DNA from: Nostoc calcicola FACHB-3891
GTDB taxonomy: Bacteria; Cyanobacteriota; Cyanobacteriia; Cyanobacteriales; Nostocaceae
Direction: 5' to 3'
Length of the DNA stretch: 64,000 bases
Assembly (NCBI RefSeq): GCF_014697355.1
Contig: NZ_JACJRQ010000003.1
Span: forward strand, 124,001-188,000
The position numbers and the translations under genes were made by a program. Position 1 is the first letter of the stretch. Each line of letters starts with the position of its first letter. Shown here piece after piece: positions 44,575-54,138 of the stretch. A model generated the notes under the pieces. That model searched no databases and was not told the origin of the DNA. It saw only the letters and a program-made list of their open reading frames with translations.

Positions 44575-45474
44575 TCAATCATCTATGGTCAATGTCCCTG
44601 CATCTGCGTCTAAAGTTGCTTTGATACCCACTGGTAAGGCTGCATTGGGGCTATCGTGACCAAAAGGCAAATCAGAGACTACAGGAATCCCTAAATCACC
44701 CAAGCGATCGCGCAATACTTCTTCTACACTAAAGCTAGGCACGTTTGGCGGGGCTTCACAACGAGTAAAACCACCCAAAGCAATGCCGCGAACTTTTGCC
44801 AAAACACCACTCAAACGCCACTGTGTAAGCATTCTATCAATACGGTAGGGTGCTTCTGTGACATCCTCTAGTGCCAAAATTACACCATCAAAATTTGGTT
44901 GGATTGGTGTACTTAAAAGATGAGTTGCTACTGTCAAGTTTCCTGGTAATAAAATGCCAGTTGCAATCCCACCACCCCAACCACAACCTTTAATGGAAGC
45001 AACAGAACGACCTTCCACCCAATTAAACAATCGCTCGATTGACCAATCTGGCTCATCAACAAGGGTTGTCAGCACAGGGCCATGAACGCTGGAAATTCCC
45101 ACGTTATAAAGACTCCACAATAGGGCAGTGATGTCAGAAAAGCCAATCAACCACTTGGGAAGTTCTGAGTTTTTTTGCCAATGCCAATTTTCTAAGATGC
45201 GGCTGCTACCGAAACCACCTCTGGCGCAGAGGATACCGCGACAATCTGGGTCTTGCCATGCTGCTGCTAGCTGGTTGCGGCGGTTTTCATCGGTGCTGGC
45301 TAAATATCCCCATTTATCATCTACCTTAGGGCTGATTTCAATTTGGTAGCCGCGCGATCGCCAAATTTCTATACTGCGCTCAAATGCCTCAAATTCTCGT
45401 AAAGCACCGCTAGGAGCAATGACTCGTAGCAAGTCACCAGGTTTCAGGGTTGCTGGCAGGATTTTAGATTTCAT
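44575..45474 (-). CDS. LD-carboxypeptidase (peptidase family S66)
   Basis: A 299-aa serine peptidase of the LdcA/MccF family, which trims the terminal D-Ala of murein tetrapeptides or cleaves related amides. Visible catalytic regions: nucleophile Ser in LIGFSDIT, Glu in LALEDVTE, and His in FGHDSPNAALPVG. The N-terminal LKPGDLLRVIAPSG is the family start. There is no signal peptide, so it is cytosolic, fitting peptidoglycan recycling. The ATG overlaps the stop of the upstream sugar-binding lipoprotein gene by 4 bp, indicating translational coupling. Confidence 0.9.
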   Translation of the reverse strand: MKSKILPATLKPGDLLRVIAPSGALREFEAFERSIEIWRSRGYQIEISPKVDDKWGYLASTDENRRNQLAAAWQDPDCRGILCARGGFGSSRILENWHWQKNSELPKWLIGFSDITALLWSLYNVGISSVHGPVLTTLVDEPDWSIERLFNWVEGRSVASIKGCGWGGGIATGILLPGNLTVATHLLSTPIQPNFDGVILALEDVTEAPYRIDRMLTQWRLSGVLAKVRGIALGGFTRCEAPPNVPSFSVEEVLRDRLGDLGIPVVSDLPFGHDSPNAALPVGIKATLDADAGTLTIDD

Positions 45475-46802
45475 CTAGCTTGTAGGGAATCCCAAATTGA
45501 GTCGAGGTTTGCTTGGGCTTTTTCGAGTGCTGTTTCTGGAGATGCGCCGAGCATAGTGGCTTCAATCGCTCTACCAAGAGCATCGGACAAACGACTATAA
45601 CCAGGAATAATAGGTCTATAACCTGATACAGACATTTGGTCAAGAAACATTTTCAAAATAGGTTTTTGCTGAAGAAATTTTTGATAAGCTTGACTTTTTG
45701 CTGATTTTATATTTGTTGGTAAAAAACCCGATTTAATACTCCATTCTGTTTGGAATTCTTCACTCAAAACATACTCAAAAAATTTGAGTGCGGCTTGTTC
45801 TTTTGCGGGTGTAGTTTTCATTAAAAACAAATTTCCAGTACCTTTGACTGAAGCTTGTTGGAGATTTGCAGGTATGGGAAATACTTGAAAATCAACATTG
45901 GACTTCATAATCAAAGTCCAGGGACCAGTAATTTGCATCGCTACACGACCTGAAAGAAAAGCGTCTTCTTCATAACCTCGTTCTGGGGGAGAAAGGGTTG
46001 CTGAGCCATCTTTTAATAGGTCTTGCCAAAATTTTAATGCAGCGATCGCTCCCGGATTCATCAAATTTGGGCGATTATTGGTGACAATCTCTCCTTTAGC
46101 ACCTAATAAAAAGGGGAACCAACTAAAGACAGTCCATTCTCCCTTTCCTAAAGGTAATAAAATTCCATACTGTTCCGGTCGATTGTCGCCATTGCGATCT
46201 ACAGTTAATTTTTTGGCAATTTCCCTCAATTCTTCCCAAGTCTTAGGCAGTTGGGTAACTCCCGCTGCTTGGAAAAGTTTAGGACGGTAAAAAATGCCGA
46301 TATTAGCAGTAGTCAGAGGAACTGACCAAATGTGACCATCAAATTCTAATTCCTCAAATAAATTGGGAAAAATTTCCGATTTTTCTGGCAATTTTGATAG
46401 CCATTTTTCCAAAGGTTGAATTGCTTCTAATTCCACAAACTGACCAGTCATTTGTGGAGAGAATGACAACATATCTGGAGCCGCATTGCCAATTACTGCT
46501 GTTAATATTTTCGGTAAGATTCCGTCTACTCCCACATAGATAGATTCTACATAAACTTCAGGATGAGTCTGATTAAATTTATCTACTAATTTATTAAATA
46601 GATCCCGATTAGGAGGTGGATTAATGCTTTGCCATAGTGTCAAATGAATTGCACCATTGTCTTTTGGCGTTGCACTTTGACAACTAGATACAAATAGTAA
46701 GCACAAACTTAGGAAAATTCCTAAAAATGAAGTTTGCCATTTATAACTAATCTGCTGATGAAATATATTTTTTATTCGTGATAGAGAAAATGCAATTTTC
46801 AT
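45471..46802 (-). CDS. Sugar-type ABC transporter substrate-binding lipoprotein
   Basis: A 443-aa extracytoplasmic solute-binding protein of the MalE type (family 1). The N-terminal signal (about 24-40) ends in a lipobox, CLLFVSSC, so it is membrane-anchored. Body motifs are IHLTLWQSINPPPNRD, DMLSFSPQ, VPLTTANIGIFYRPKLF and FLSGRVAMQITGPWTL. No permease or ATPase gene is near, so it relies on a transporter elsewhere or acts as a sensor. It overlaps the LD-carboxypeptidase start by 4 bp, which raises the possibility of a murein-sugar ligand (inference). The upstream neighbour is a GT2 gene, 19 bp away. Confidence 0.9.
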   Translation of the reverse strand: MKIAFSLSRIKNIFHQQISYKWQTSFLGIFLSLCLLFVSSCQSATPKDNGAIHLTLWQSINPPPNRDLFNKLVDKFNQTHPEVYVESIYVGVDGILPKILTAVIGNAAPDMLSFSPQMTGQFVELEAIQPLEKWLSKLPEKSEIFPNLFEELEFDGHIWSVPLTTANIGIFYRPKLFQAAGVTQLPKTWEELREIAKKLTVDRNGDNRPEQYGILLPLGKGEWTVFSWFPFLLGAKGEIVTNNRPNLMNPGAIAALKFWQDLLKDGSATLSPPERGYEEDAFLSGRVAMQITGPWTLIMKSNVDFQVFPIPANLQQASVKGTGNLFLMKTTPAKEQAALKFFEYVLSEEFQTEWSIKSGFLPTNIKSAKSQAYQKFLQQKPILKMFLDQMSVSGYRPIIPGYSRLSDALGRAIEATMLGASPETALEKAQANLDSIWDSLQAR

Positions 46803-46821
46803 ACCAAGTCTTTAACCAAAT

Positions 46822-47475
46822 TTAGGAAGTTTTATCGATAAAAATCTTGGTAGTACTAGTTTCAGATCTAGTATAAACATAGGTTTCTGGCTCTTTTATT
46901 CTTTGAGTTTTAAATATTTTTTCAGCGCGAAACCACAAATCAGCATCTTCTCCATAATGAATATTATTAAATCCTTTCAAATCCCAGAATACTTTTCTTT
47001 TGCCAAAAAATGTTCCTCCTACAACACATTCTCGAATGCTAATTAGTTCACCTGGTTTAAAATAATCAGCAAGGAAAAATTCTTCTTCTAGTTCGTATCC
47101 TCCTTCAATTAAATCAATTTCGGGATTACTTTTCATATGTTCAAACCGTGACTCTATATGATTTATTTTGTAGGTGTCATCGCTATCTATGAATGTGATG
47201 TATTTCCCGAATGATGCTTGGATACCAGCATTCCTGGCATAAGCAGCTTTACGATTTTGATGTTTTAGATAACGAATATTTTCGTATTCTTGCAAATAAG
47301 AATTAACAACTGTAAAAGTCTCATCTTGACTTCCATCGTCAACTATAATTAGTTCCCAATTCCTAAAAGTTTGCTCCAGAACACTATTAATACAATCGTT
47401 TAAATACTTTGCTCGGTTATAAGTAGATAAAATAATCGAAATTTCTGGAAGAGGGTAAAAATTTATACTAAGCAT
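46822..47475 (-). CDS. Family 2 glycosyltransferase
   Basis: A 217-aa GT-A-fold glycosyltransferase. N-terminal SIILSTYNRAKYL, LIIVDDGSQDET, and the metal-binding FIDSDDTYK (DxD-type) are clear; the C-terminal GEDADLWFRA provides the usual ED base region. There is no membrane segment. It is short for GT2 but complete in core motifs. It starts the minus-strand GT2 - lipoprotein - LD-carboxypeptidase - FkbM cluster. Acceptor and donor are unknown. Confidence 0.88.
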   Translation of the reverse strand: MLSINFYPLPEISIILSTYNRAKYLNDCINSVLEQTFRNWELIIVDDGSQDETFTVVNSYLQEYENIRYLKHQNRKAAYARNAGIQASFGKYITFIDSDDTYKINHIESRFEHMKSNPEIDLIEGGYELEEEFFLADYFKPGELISIRECVVGGTFFGKRKVFWDLKGFNNIHYGEDADLWFRAEKIFKTQRIKEPETYVYTRSETSTTKIFIDKTS

Positions 47476-47649
47476 TATTGAAAATAATAGTATGGTTTTG
47501 AGAAGAATTATTTTGAATTAAGTATAACTGGTATATTATACAATATCTACGGGCTAGCCAATGCAGGTGTTAAGCAAATACTCGGAACTTGGCATACTAG
47601 CTTGGTTCAATGACTGATGCTTTTCTAAATTTCTACTTGTCAAGGCAAC

Positions 47650-47745
47650 TACAGTGTATTTCAAGCAAATGAAGTACACGGGTAGGGGCACAACATGTTG
47701 TGCCCTTGCGATTATCTGTACCTCACAAAGTTGCAATCTGCTGTA
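47650..47745. mobile_element. MITE-like element, family B copy 3 (96 bp)
   Basis: TACAGTGTATTTCAAGC...GAAGTACACG, core GTAGGGGCACAACATGTTGTGC, then ATTATCTGTACCTCAC and TTGCAATCTGCTGTA. It has the same length and flanks as 38664-38759; only the inner palindrome differs. It sits in the 47476-47874 gap between divergent GT2 and FkbM genes. Confidence 0.8.
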
Positions 47746-47874
47746 TATTTAGATTTAGTTTTTAGATTGACATGGTTAATGTTATATATAATTATGATTT
47801 TGCTCATAAATTAAATATCAGATAATGCTTTCATCAGTATTAGGATATTTTGATCGCCAATTAATAAAACCAAT

Positions 47875-48660
47875 ATGAATACAAAACTGAATCCCAAAAA
47901 GATAACTTTTCCCAATAATTTTGAATGCTACTATGTCGGCAGTAAAGAAGAAACAGAATATATCTTTAAAGAAGTTTTTATTGAACAGCAGTATCTTCAG
48001 AACGGTATCGTAATTAGGGAAGGAGATTGTATATTTGATGTGGGAGCAAACATTGGTATGTTCTCACTATTTGTCAATCAACTTCAGGAAAAGGTAAAAA
48101 TATATGCATTTGAGCCGATTGAAAAAATTTTTGACGTATTAAATGAAAACGTTCGCTTGCATTATTTAGAAAAAAATGTATTTTTATTTAATTATGGATT
48201 AAGTTCAGAAAATAATCACGAGCAAATATTTACTTTTTATCCGCAGATGACGGGAAATTCAACATCAAAACCAGGTGAAAAATTAGTCAATATAGACGCT
48301 GTTTTTGATAAAGTATCAAACGATGTCGAAGACTTATTTACAGATTTTTTTAAAGACGTAGAACAAGTCAAGTGTCAAGTGAGAACGCTTTCTTCTGTAA
48401 TTAAGGAATTAGGGATTAATTCTATAGACTTATTAAAAATTGATGTGGAAGGCGAAGAATACGAAGTTTTCAAAGGTATAGAATCCTCAGACTGGGCTAA
48501 AATCAAACAAATTGTAGCAGAAGTTCACGATCGCCAAGGAAAACTAGATCGAATCAAAGAAATGCTTACCTTTTATGGTTTTAGTCAAATCAAAGCTGAA
48601 AAAATTAATTTTTTACCTTCTAAATTTGTAGATACGTATAATTTATATGCTGTACGCTAA
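47875..48660 (+). CDS. FkbM-family methyltransferase (2)
   Basis: A 261-aa SAM-dependent methyltransferase with CIFDVGANIGMFSLFV (SAM loop), YAFEPIEKIFD, and LLKIDVEGEEYEVFKGIE, the classic FkbM signature, better conserved than in the neighbouring FkbM gene. It is divergently oriented from the GT2 cluster across a MITE-containing gap. The gene is AT-rich and Lys/Glu/Asn-rich compared with housekeeping genes nearby, which suggests an accessory origin (inference). The start is the ATG at 47875. The likely target is a sugar or other hydroxyl group. Confidence 0.87.
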   Translation: MNTKLNPKKITFPNNFECYYVGSKEETEYIFKEVFIEQQYLQNGIVIREGDCIFDVGANIGMFSLFVNQLQEKVKIYAFEPIEKIFDVLNENVRLHYLEKNVFLFNYGLSSENNHEQIFTFYPQMTGNSTSKPGEKLVNIDAVFDKVSNDVEDLFTDFFKDVEQVKCQVRTLSSVIKELGINSIDLLKIDVEGEEYEVFKGIESSDWAKIKQIVAEVHDRQGKLDRIKEMLTFYGFSQIKAEKINFLPSKFVDTYNLYAVR

Positions 48661-48778
48661 ATACATCAAAATTTAGAATTCAGATACTCAAGTTTTTAGT
48701 TTATCTGTATTGATATCGCTCTTGAGATGCCGTTTTGTTGAAAAATATTGTAAGTAGTTTATCCAAAAATCAAAGCTT

Positions 48779-49156
48779 ATGTTTGACCATATATCTTTCG
48801 GCGTCAGCAACTTAGAACGCAGTCTAGCTTTCTATGATGCTGTGCTTGCACCATTAGGCATCAAGCGAATTTTTAATTTGACTGACATTGCTGGTTATGG
48901 TGTTGACAATTTCCCCAGATTTTGGCTTGTGAGTCGCCAAAAGTTTACCCATGAGGTATCAAAGGGCTTTCATCTGGCATTTGCGGCTAAGAATCGCGCT
49001 GATATCGATGCTTTTTACGAACAAGCGATCGCTTCAGGAGCCAAAGACGACGGTAAACCCGGATTACGTCCAAATTATCACCCTCATTATTATGCCGCTT
49101 TTGTCGTCGATCCCGACGGGTATCGCATAGAAGCTGTTTGCCACCAACCAGCATAA
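48779..49156 (+). CDS. VOC-family (glyoxalase/dioxygenase-like) protein
   Basis: A 125-aa single-module VOC protein. It starts MFDHISFGVSNLERSLAFYD (metal-ligand His early in the module) and ends YAAFVVDPDGYRIEAVCH, the usual second-half signature with the Glu ligand. It probably dimerises to complete its metal site. The specific reaction is unknown. The start is the ATG at 48779. It is followed immediately by a family A MITE-like element. Confidence 0.86.
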   Translation: MFDHISFGVSNLERSLAFYDAVLAPLGIKRIFNLTDIAGYGVDNFPRFWLVSRQKFTHEVSKGFHLAFAAKNRADIDAFYEQAIASGAKDDGKPGLRPNYHPHYYAAFVVDPDGYRIEAVCHQPA

Positions 49157-49164
49157 TTAGTCAT

Positions 49165-49255
49165 TAGACCTCTTGCAAAAGTCTTTCTTTGCCTTCTTTT
49201 CTCTGCGCCTCTGCGCCTCTGCGTGAGACAAAAAAATATTTATGCAAGAAGTCTA
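49165..49255. mobile_element. MITE-like element, family A copy 2 (91 bp)
   Basis: Begins TAGACCTCTTGCAAAAGT and ends ATTTATGCAAGAAGTCTA, imperfect inverted repeats of 18 bp as at 9478-9660. The interior is CTCTGCGCCTCTGCGCCTC heptad-like DNA. The flanks share ATTAGTCAT on both sides (49156-49164 and 49255-49263), a possible target-site duplication. Confidence 0.75.
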
Positions 49256-49300
49256 TTAGTCATTAGGCATTAATCTCCGCGTCTCCCCCACTCCCTTATC

Positions 49301-51931
49301 TCAATTCGGCAAACCCTCCACCCGCATCAAATCTAATTCGCGTTCAAATATTTCATCAATGGGCAACATTTGACCATCGACAGTCATAAATTTATGATCT
49401 TTTGTTGCCCTGATCGCTGAACCATCTTCTAAACAATATTCAAACACCTCTTGCTGTCCGCGATCGTGCCATTGTACCACAGGTTGACTATAAACATTCC
49501 CATAATTATCAACGCTATACACACTACATTCAATACCTTTTTCGACAATTTTGCCAATCGGCAAAAATCCATATTCTACTGTCAAAACTTCCGTGTCATA
49601 ACTCAAACAATATTCAGCAAACTTCAACATTTGCTCGAATAATTCGTCGGCAACTTTTTTTTGTACACCATTTTTTGCCGCACCATCGACGAATTTTTCC
49701 CGCTGCTTTTGCATCTCCGAAACTTTCTTTTTACCCATCGCCCGACGCAGCAAATCAGCTTGACCTAAGGAATATCCAGCCATATCCTGAGCAATTTTCA
49801 TGATTTGCTCTTGATAGACCATGATTCCATAAGTTTCGTCTAATATTGGTTCTAAAATACTGTGTTCATAATCAATATTTTCTCGACCGTGTTTGCGGTT
49901 AATAAATTTCGGAATCAGTCCTGCATCTAACGGTCCCGGTCGATAAAGTGCCAAAATTGAAGAAATATCTTCTATATTAGAAGGCTTCAAATCTCGAACT
50001 ATTTGACGCATTCCCGAAGATTCTAATTGAAATATTCCTTCTAACTCACCAGCTTCTAATAGTTCATAAGTTTTTTGGACATCTTTTGGCAAGGTGCTAT
50101 GTTCGCCTTTAGCTAATATCTTTTGTGCTTTTCTTTCCTGGCGGGTAATTTCATCTGGATCGACACGATATCCTCTGGTTTCTTGAATTAAATCAAGGGT
50201 TTTTTGAATCAGCGTCAAGTTACGCAAACCCAAAAAGTCCATTTTCAACAAACCCATTGATTCCAGGTCTTCCATGAAATATTGGGTAATTACAGAACCA
50301 TCATTATTCTTTTGTAGCGGTACAATTTCATCTAGTGGTTCGTCGGAAATCACTACACCCGCTGCATGAACACCAAAGGTTTTGTTAGTTCCTTCAATTC
50401 GCATCGCCATATCAATCCAATGGCGAACATGTGGTTCTTTATCATATTTTTCTTTAAACTCTGGTTCTGGAGTTTGATCGGAAATCATCACCTTGAGTTT
50501 AGTTGGTTTCCCCCGCACCACAGGAATTAATTTCGCCATTTTGTCGGCTTCACCGTAGGGAATATTTAATACTCTGGCGACATCTTTTAAAACTGCTTTA
50601 GAAGTTAGGCGGTTAAAGGTAATAATTTGAGCAACTCGATCTGCACCGTATTTCTCAGTTACATAATCAATCACTTTATCTCGTTGTTCAATACAGAAAT
50701 CCGTATCAATATCAGGCATGGATTTCCGTTCTGGGTTCAAAAACCGCTCAAACAATAGCCCATGATGTACAGGATCGATGTTGGTAATTCGCATTGCATA
50801 GGCAACTAATGAACCAGCCGCCGAACCGCGTCCAGGTCCCACGGGAATATTATTATCTCTGGCAAATTTGATGTAATCCCATACAACTAAAAAGTATTTG
50901 GAAAATCCCATTTGCTGAATCATTTTCAGTTCGTATTCCAATCTTTCTTTATAGACGGAATCAACTTCATTGCGGGATTTGCGACTTAACCTTTCTAAAA
51001 GTCCGTTCCATGCAACATCTTCGGCGTAGGTATCAGCAGTATGACCAGAAGGAATTGGCGGAGTAGGAATTTGAGGCTCACCCATAATATGGTAAGGCTC
51101 GACTTTATCGGCGACTTCTTCAGTGGTGGCGATCGCCTCCTCAATCACATCATCCGGCAAATGGTCACGAAATAGCTGCTTCATCTCTTCACCAGATTTG
51201 AGATATTCTGTGCCGCTATAACGCATCCGCTTATCTTCAATAATTAATTTGCCAGTTTGAATACATAGCAAAGCGTCGTGTGCTTCAACGTCAAAACAAG
51301 AAATAAAATGCGAATCATTGGTAGCAATAAATTTAATACCTAATTCCCGCGCAATTTTAACTATTTCAACATTCACAATTCGGTCTTCTTGGGAACCGTG
51401 GTCTTGAATTTCTAAATAATAATCATCACCAAATACATCTTTATACCACTGAGCGACTTTCCGCGCTGCATCTGGTCTACCGCTGAGAATTGCTTGGGGA
51501 ACTTCTCCACCCAAACAAGCGCTAGTAACAATCAACCCTTCATGATATTCTTTGAGTAAATCTTTATTAATACAAGGACGAGAAAAAATTCCTTTGCCTT
51601 GAACACCTTTGAGATGGGAAATGCTAGTTAATTTAACTAAATTTTTGTAACCTTTGGTATTTTTAGCTAAAACTACTTGGTGATATTTGGGACGGCGTTC
51701 TTGTTTTTCAATATCGCCGTTAATCACATACATTTCATTGCCGATTATCGGCTTAATATTTTGACTACGGCAAATTTTAATCAATTCAACAGCGCCATAC
51801 ATGACACCATGATCGGTAAGGGCGATCGCTTTCATTCCCAATGCGATCGCTCGCTCCACCAACTCTGGTAGCTGACTTGCTCCATCAAGCAAACTGTAGT
51901 CGCTGTGAATATGCAAAGGGACAAAGGACAT
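49301..51931 (-). CDS. dnaE: DNA polymerase III alpha subunit, N-terminal part with split-intein N-half
   Basis: 876-aa first half of the replicative polymerase. The PHP domain ([20 protein letters not shown] at the start) is followed by the polymerase core with catalytic [13 protein letters not shown] and [15 protein letters not shown], broken off after KFAEY, where the intein begins (Cys775). It must trans-splice with a DnaE-C precursor encoded elsewhere. The start is the ATG at 51931 ([11 protein letters not shown]), preceded by TTGGAGGCGCTT, a good ribosome-binding site; an in-frame ATG at 51949 is less likely. It is monocistronic. The arrangement is standard for cyanobacteria. Confidence 0.97.
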   Translation of the reverse strand: MSFVPLHIHSDYSLLDGASQLPELVERAIALGMKAIALTDHGVMYGAVELIKICRSQNIKPIIGNEMYVINGDIEKQERRPKYHQVVLAKNTKGYKNLVKLTSISHLKGVQGKGIFSRPCINKDLLKEYHEGLIVTSACLGGEVPQAILSGRPDAARKVAQWYKDVFGDDYYLEIQDHGSQEDRIVNVEIVKIARELGIKFIATNDSHFISCFDVEAHDALLCIQTGKLIIEDKRMRYSGTEYLKSGEEMKQLFRDHLPDDVIEEAIATTEEVADKVEPYHIMGEPQIPTPPIPSGHTADTYAEDVAWNGLLERLSRKSRNEVDSVYKERLEYELKMIQQMGFSKYFLVVWDYIKFARDNNIPVGPGRGSAAGSLVAYAMRITNIDPVHHGLLFERFLNPERKSMPDIDTDFCIEQRDKVIDYVTEKYGADRVAQIITFNRLTSKAVLKDVARVLNIPYGEADKMAKLIPVVRGKPTKLKVMISDQTPEPEFKEKYDKEPHVRHWIDMAMRIEGTNKTFGVHAAGVVISDEPLDEIVPLQKNNDGSVITQYFMEDLESMGLLKMDFLGLRNLTLIQKTLDLIQETRGYRVDPDEITRQERKAQKILAKGEHSTLPKDVQKTYELLEAGELEGIFQLESSGMRQIVRDLKPSNIEDISSILALYRPGPLDAGLIPKFINRKHGRENIDYEHSILEPILDETYGIMVYQEQIMKIAQDMAGYSLGQADLLRRAMGKKKVSEMQKQREKFVDGAAKNGVQKKVADELFEQMLKFAEYCLSYDTEVLTVEYGFLPIGKIVEKGIECSVYSVDNYGNVYSQPVVQWHDRGQQEVFEYCLEDGSAIRATKDHKFMTVDGQMLPIDEIFERELDLMRVEGLPN
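49304..49609 (-). other. DnaE split intein, N-terminal half (IntN, 102 aa)
   Basis: It starts with Cys1 ([14 protein letters not shown]) and ends [13 protein letters not shown]. It contains the B-block TKDH (Thr69/His72) and QWHDRG. The length, 102 aa, is that of the fast Nostoc punctiforme intein, with scattered substitutions (for example [23 protein letters not shown]). The C-half is not in this window. Confidence 0.97.
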
Positions 51932-52113
51932 AAGCGCCTCCAAGCACAAGCCAAAAATATCTCTCAGGGGCTACCCTTTCGAGCCGGATTTTGCAAAGCA
52001 ACGGGATCTTAGATTAGCAGTTTTTACACAAAAATAAAGCTCCTCTTTTTCCGGATTTGTCACTGTCACAAGTGTGGTTTTAATAGTTACAGCAGTCAAT
52101 CCGCATCTAACCA

Positions 52114-53409
52114 ATGAGTCATCTAGAAAATACTACGCCGCCTACAACCAAAGCTAGTCCTTGGTGGCAGCGTATTCCTTTGACGTTACAAATTGTTGTC
52201 GCCTTAATAGCCGCCCTTACCGTCGGCATTGCCCTTGGTGCAGGAAATCCCAGTCCCACCAACGCCGCCCTGATTAACAATTTAGCAATTCCGGCTGAAT
52301 TGGTGCTAAAGGCTCTCCGCGCCTTAGCTACACCCCTAATTTTGGTAGCAGTGCTGCATACTTTAATGACTACCAATATCCCTGGTACAGCCGGACGGCG
52401 GCTAGCAGTGCTACTTTTAACCAACACTACCGTAGCTATTTTAGTGGGACTTTTTGTAGCAAACGTTTTGCGTCCAGGAACCTGGGGCAATAATGTAGTC
52501 ACCTCAACAAGTACACAAATCACAGGTCAAAGTCTTGACCCTTGGGGACTGATTAAAGATGCTGTACCAGAAGCTGTCCTCAAGCCGTTAGTTGATAATA
52601 ATGTCATTCAACTAATTGTCATTGCCCTGAGTTTTGGCATTGTTCTGCGGGCATTAAAATCCGAACAAATTGCCCAAGGAAAGAACGGATATCAGCCCAT
52701 TGAAGATGTCATCGGGATTTTGTTTGAAGCAGTAGTCCGCATCCTCAATTGGGTAATTGCCTTGGTGCCTTTGGCAGTCTTTGGGATTGTAGCTAAAACT
52801 GTTGCCAAAGAAGGCTTTACCCCCTTTCAATCTTTGGGTGCATTCATCGTGGCGGTGCTGCTAGCACTAGTATTACAAGCTTGCTACTACCTCACCAGAG
52901 TCAAATTTGGTTCTTGGGTACACCCCCTAAAGTTTCTCGCTGGCGGTTCTGATGCCTTTTTGACAGCTTTTTCGACTTCTTCCTCGGCAGCGACAATGCC
53001 CGTAACCTTTGAGGTGTTGCAAACAAAAATTGGTTTAAGGGAATCCTCTGCTGCCCTGGGAGCATTAGTAGGAGCAAATTTCAACAATGATGGTACTGCC
53101 CTGTATGAAGCAATGTCTGCATTGTATATTTCCCAACTAATTGGGCAACATCTGAGTTTGGGACAGCAAGTAATTGTCATCCTCACCTCGATTTTTGCAT
53201 CCGTCGGTGCAGCGAACATTCCCAATGCTGGACTAGTAACAATGACACTAGTGTTTACTTCTGTAGGTTTACCTACCCAGTACATAGCTTTGCTCGTGAC
53301 TGTAGACTGGTTTTTGGATCGCTGCCGTACTGCGATTAATGTCATGGGAGACATGACTGTTAGTACTTTACTGGACGGCAAAAAGCCCCGTACTGTAGAC
53401 GAGGCTTAG
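52114..53409 (+). CDS. Dicarboxylate/amino acid:cation symporter (DAACS family)
   Basis: A 431-aa inner-membrane secondary transporter with eight or so helices plus re-entrant loops. Family signatures are SSAATMPVTFEVL (HP1 serine-rich tip), GALVGANFNNDGTALYEAM (helix 7, NxDGT-type cation/substrate site), and AANIPNAGLVTMTLVF (HP2). It takes up glutamate or C4-dicarboxylates with protons or Na+; the ligand is not decidable. The start is the ATG at 52114, divergent from dnaE with about 180 bp between. It is convergent with a small minus-strand ORF. Confidence 0.93.
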   Translation: MSHLENTTPPTTKASPWWQRIPLTLQIVVALIAALTVGIALGAGNPSPTNAALINNLAIPAELVLKALRALATPLILVAVLHTLMTTNIPGTAGRRLAVLLLTNTTVAILVGLFVANVLRPGTWGNNVVTSTSTQITGQSLDPWGLIKDAVPEAVLKPLVDNNVIQLIVIALSFGIVLRALKSEQIAQGKNGYQPIEDVIGILFEAVVRILNWVIALVPLAVFGIVAKTVAKEGFTPFQSLGAFIVAVLLALVLQACYYLTRVKFGSWVHPLKFLAGGSDAFLTAFSTSSSAATMPVTFEVLQTKIGLRESSAALGALVGANFNNDGTALYEAMSALYISQLIGQHLSLGQQVIVILTSIFASVGAANIPNAGLVTMTLVFTSVGLPTQYIALLVTVDWFLDRCRTAINVMGDMTVSTLLDGKKPRTVDEA

Positions 53410-53429
53410 TTTGTCGGCTTTTGATGTAG

Positions 53430-53609
53430 TTAATGTTGTTGAGGCCCCTTAGCGTCACATTCTTTGCTCCAGCAGCGTTCTAGCAGTTGAAGACGCCAGA
53501 GCAATGCAAAGCGATGGGGATTCAATACTAATTTAGTATCGCTACTAAATAAGGGCTGGTTGAGATATTGCCAAAGAGGAAATTTAATTTTGGTTTCTTT
53601 TGGAGTCAT
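53430..53609 (-). CDS. Small hypothetical protein (59 aa)
   Basis: A complete minus-strand reading frame: it begins MTPKETKIKFPLWQYLNQP, continues with LFSSDTKLVL and NPHRFALLWRLQLLERCW, and ends GPQQH-stop. It has a plausible protein composition (Trp, Arg, Leu, Gln) with no repeats. A TATAAT-like motif lies about 15 bp before the ATG; there is no clear ribosome-binding site. It lies 20 bp past the convergent symporter gene. No family is recognised. It could be a conserved cyanobacterial small protein or chance; the coding look favours the former. Confidence 0.5.
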   Translation of the reverse strand: MTPKETKIKFPLWQYLNQPLFSSDTKLVLNPHRFALLWRLQLLERCWSKECDAKGPQQH

Positions 53610-54138
53610 AAGAACGACAAATATTATAAAAGTTTAGTGGCGATCGTCGGCATTTTGTCTAGTAACTGCCTGATACTGTTTTTCTAGTTAAAGACTACAC
53701 TGGGTTTCTACAATTGTCCTGGTGGCAATTGCGGAATTTTCGGAGGTTAGTTATGTTGTTTCCGCTTTAATACTTAAATTAGACCTGATTTTTCATTTTT
53801 CTCTGGAAAACCTCTCTTTGAATCTTTCCCCTAGTAGGCTATTGATTCCCGGAATTTTTATTAAAATTTTCGAGATTAATAACTCACTATCCACATACTG
53901 ATAGCTTTGTTTATGATTTTTAATAAAAACTCAGTTTTTACCACAATCATCAGCGTTAGTTTGTTAACAGTATCTAACACCTCTGTGTTCAATGTGGTTG
54001 TGAAATAAAAGTTTAAAAATTGATAATCGATAGCTTACCAGGGCAGAGATTTTGAATGTATCCTCCTACGATGTAGACATATTTTCTGTCTGTATAAAAT
54101 CAAAATCGTCGCAGATTCTGTAAATTCACCGCATTTGT
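53610..54138. other. Gene-free stretch between the small ORF and panB
   Basis: AT-rich, one HIP1-like site at 53640, no coding frame, RNA gene or repeat recognised. It includes the region downstream of panB (minus strand), with no clear terminator. Confidence 0.5.

Noticed and set aside
52887-53381. 164-codon frame antisense to the symporter, and 57118-57477 antisense to rbcL
   Set aside because: Both are long only because the opposite strand is a well-biased gene; their sequences show no domain.
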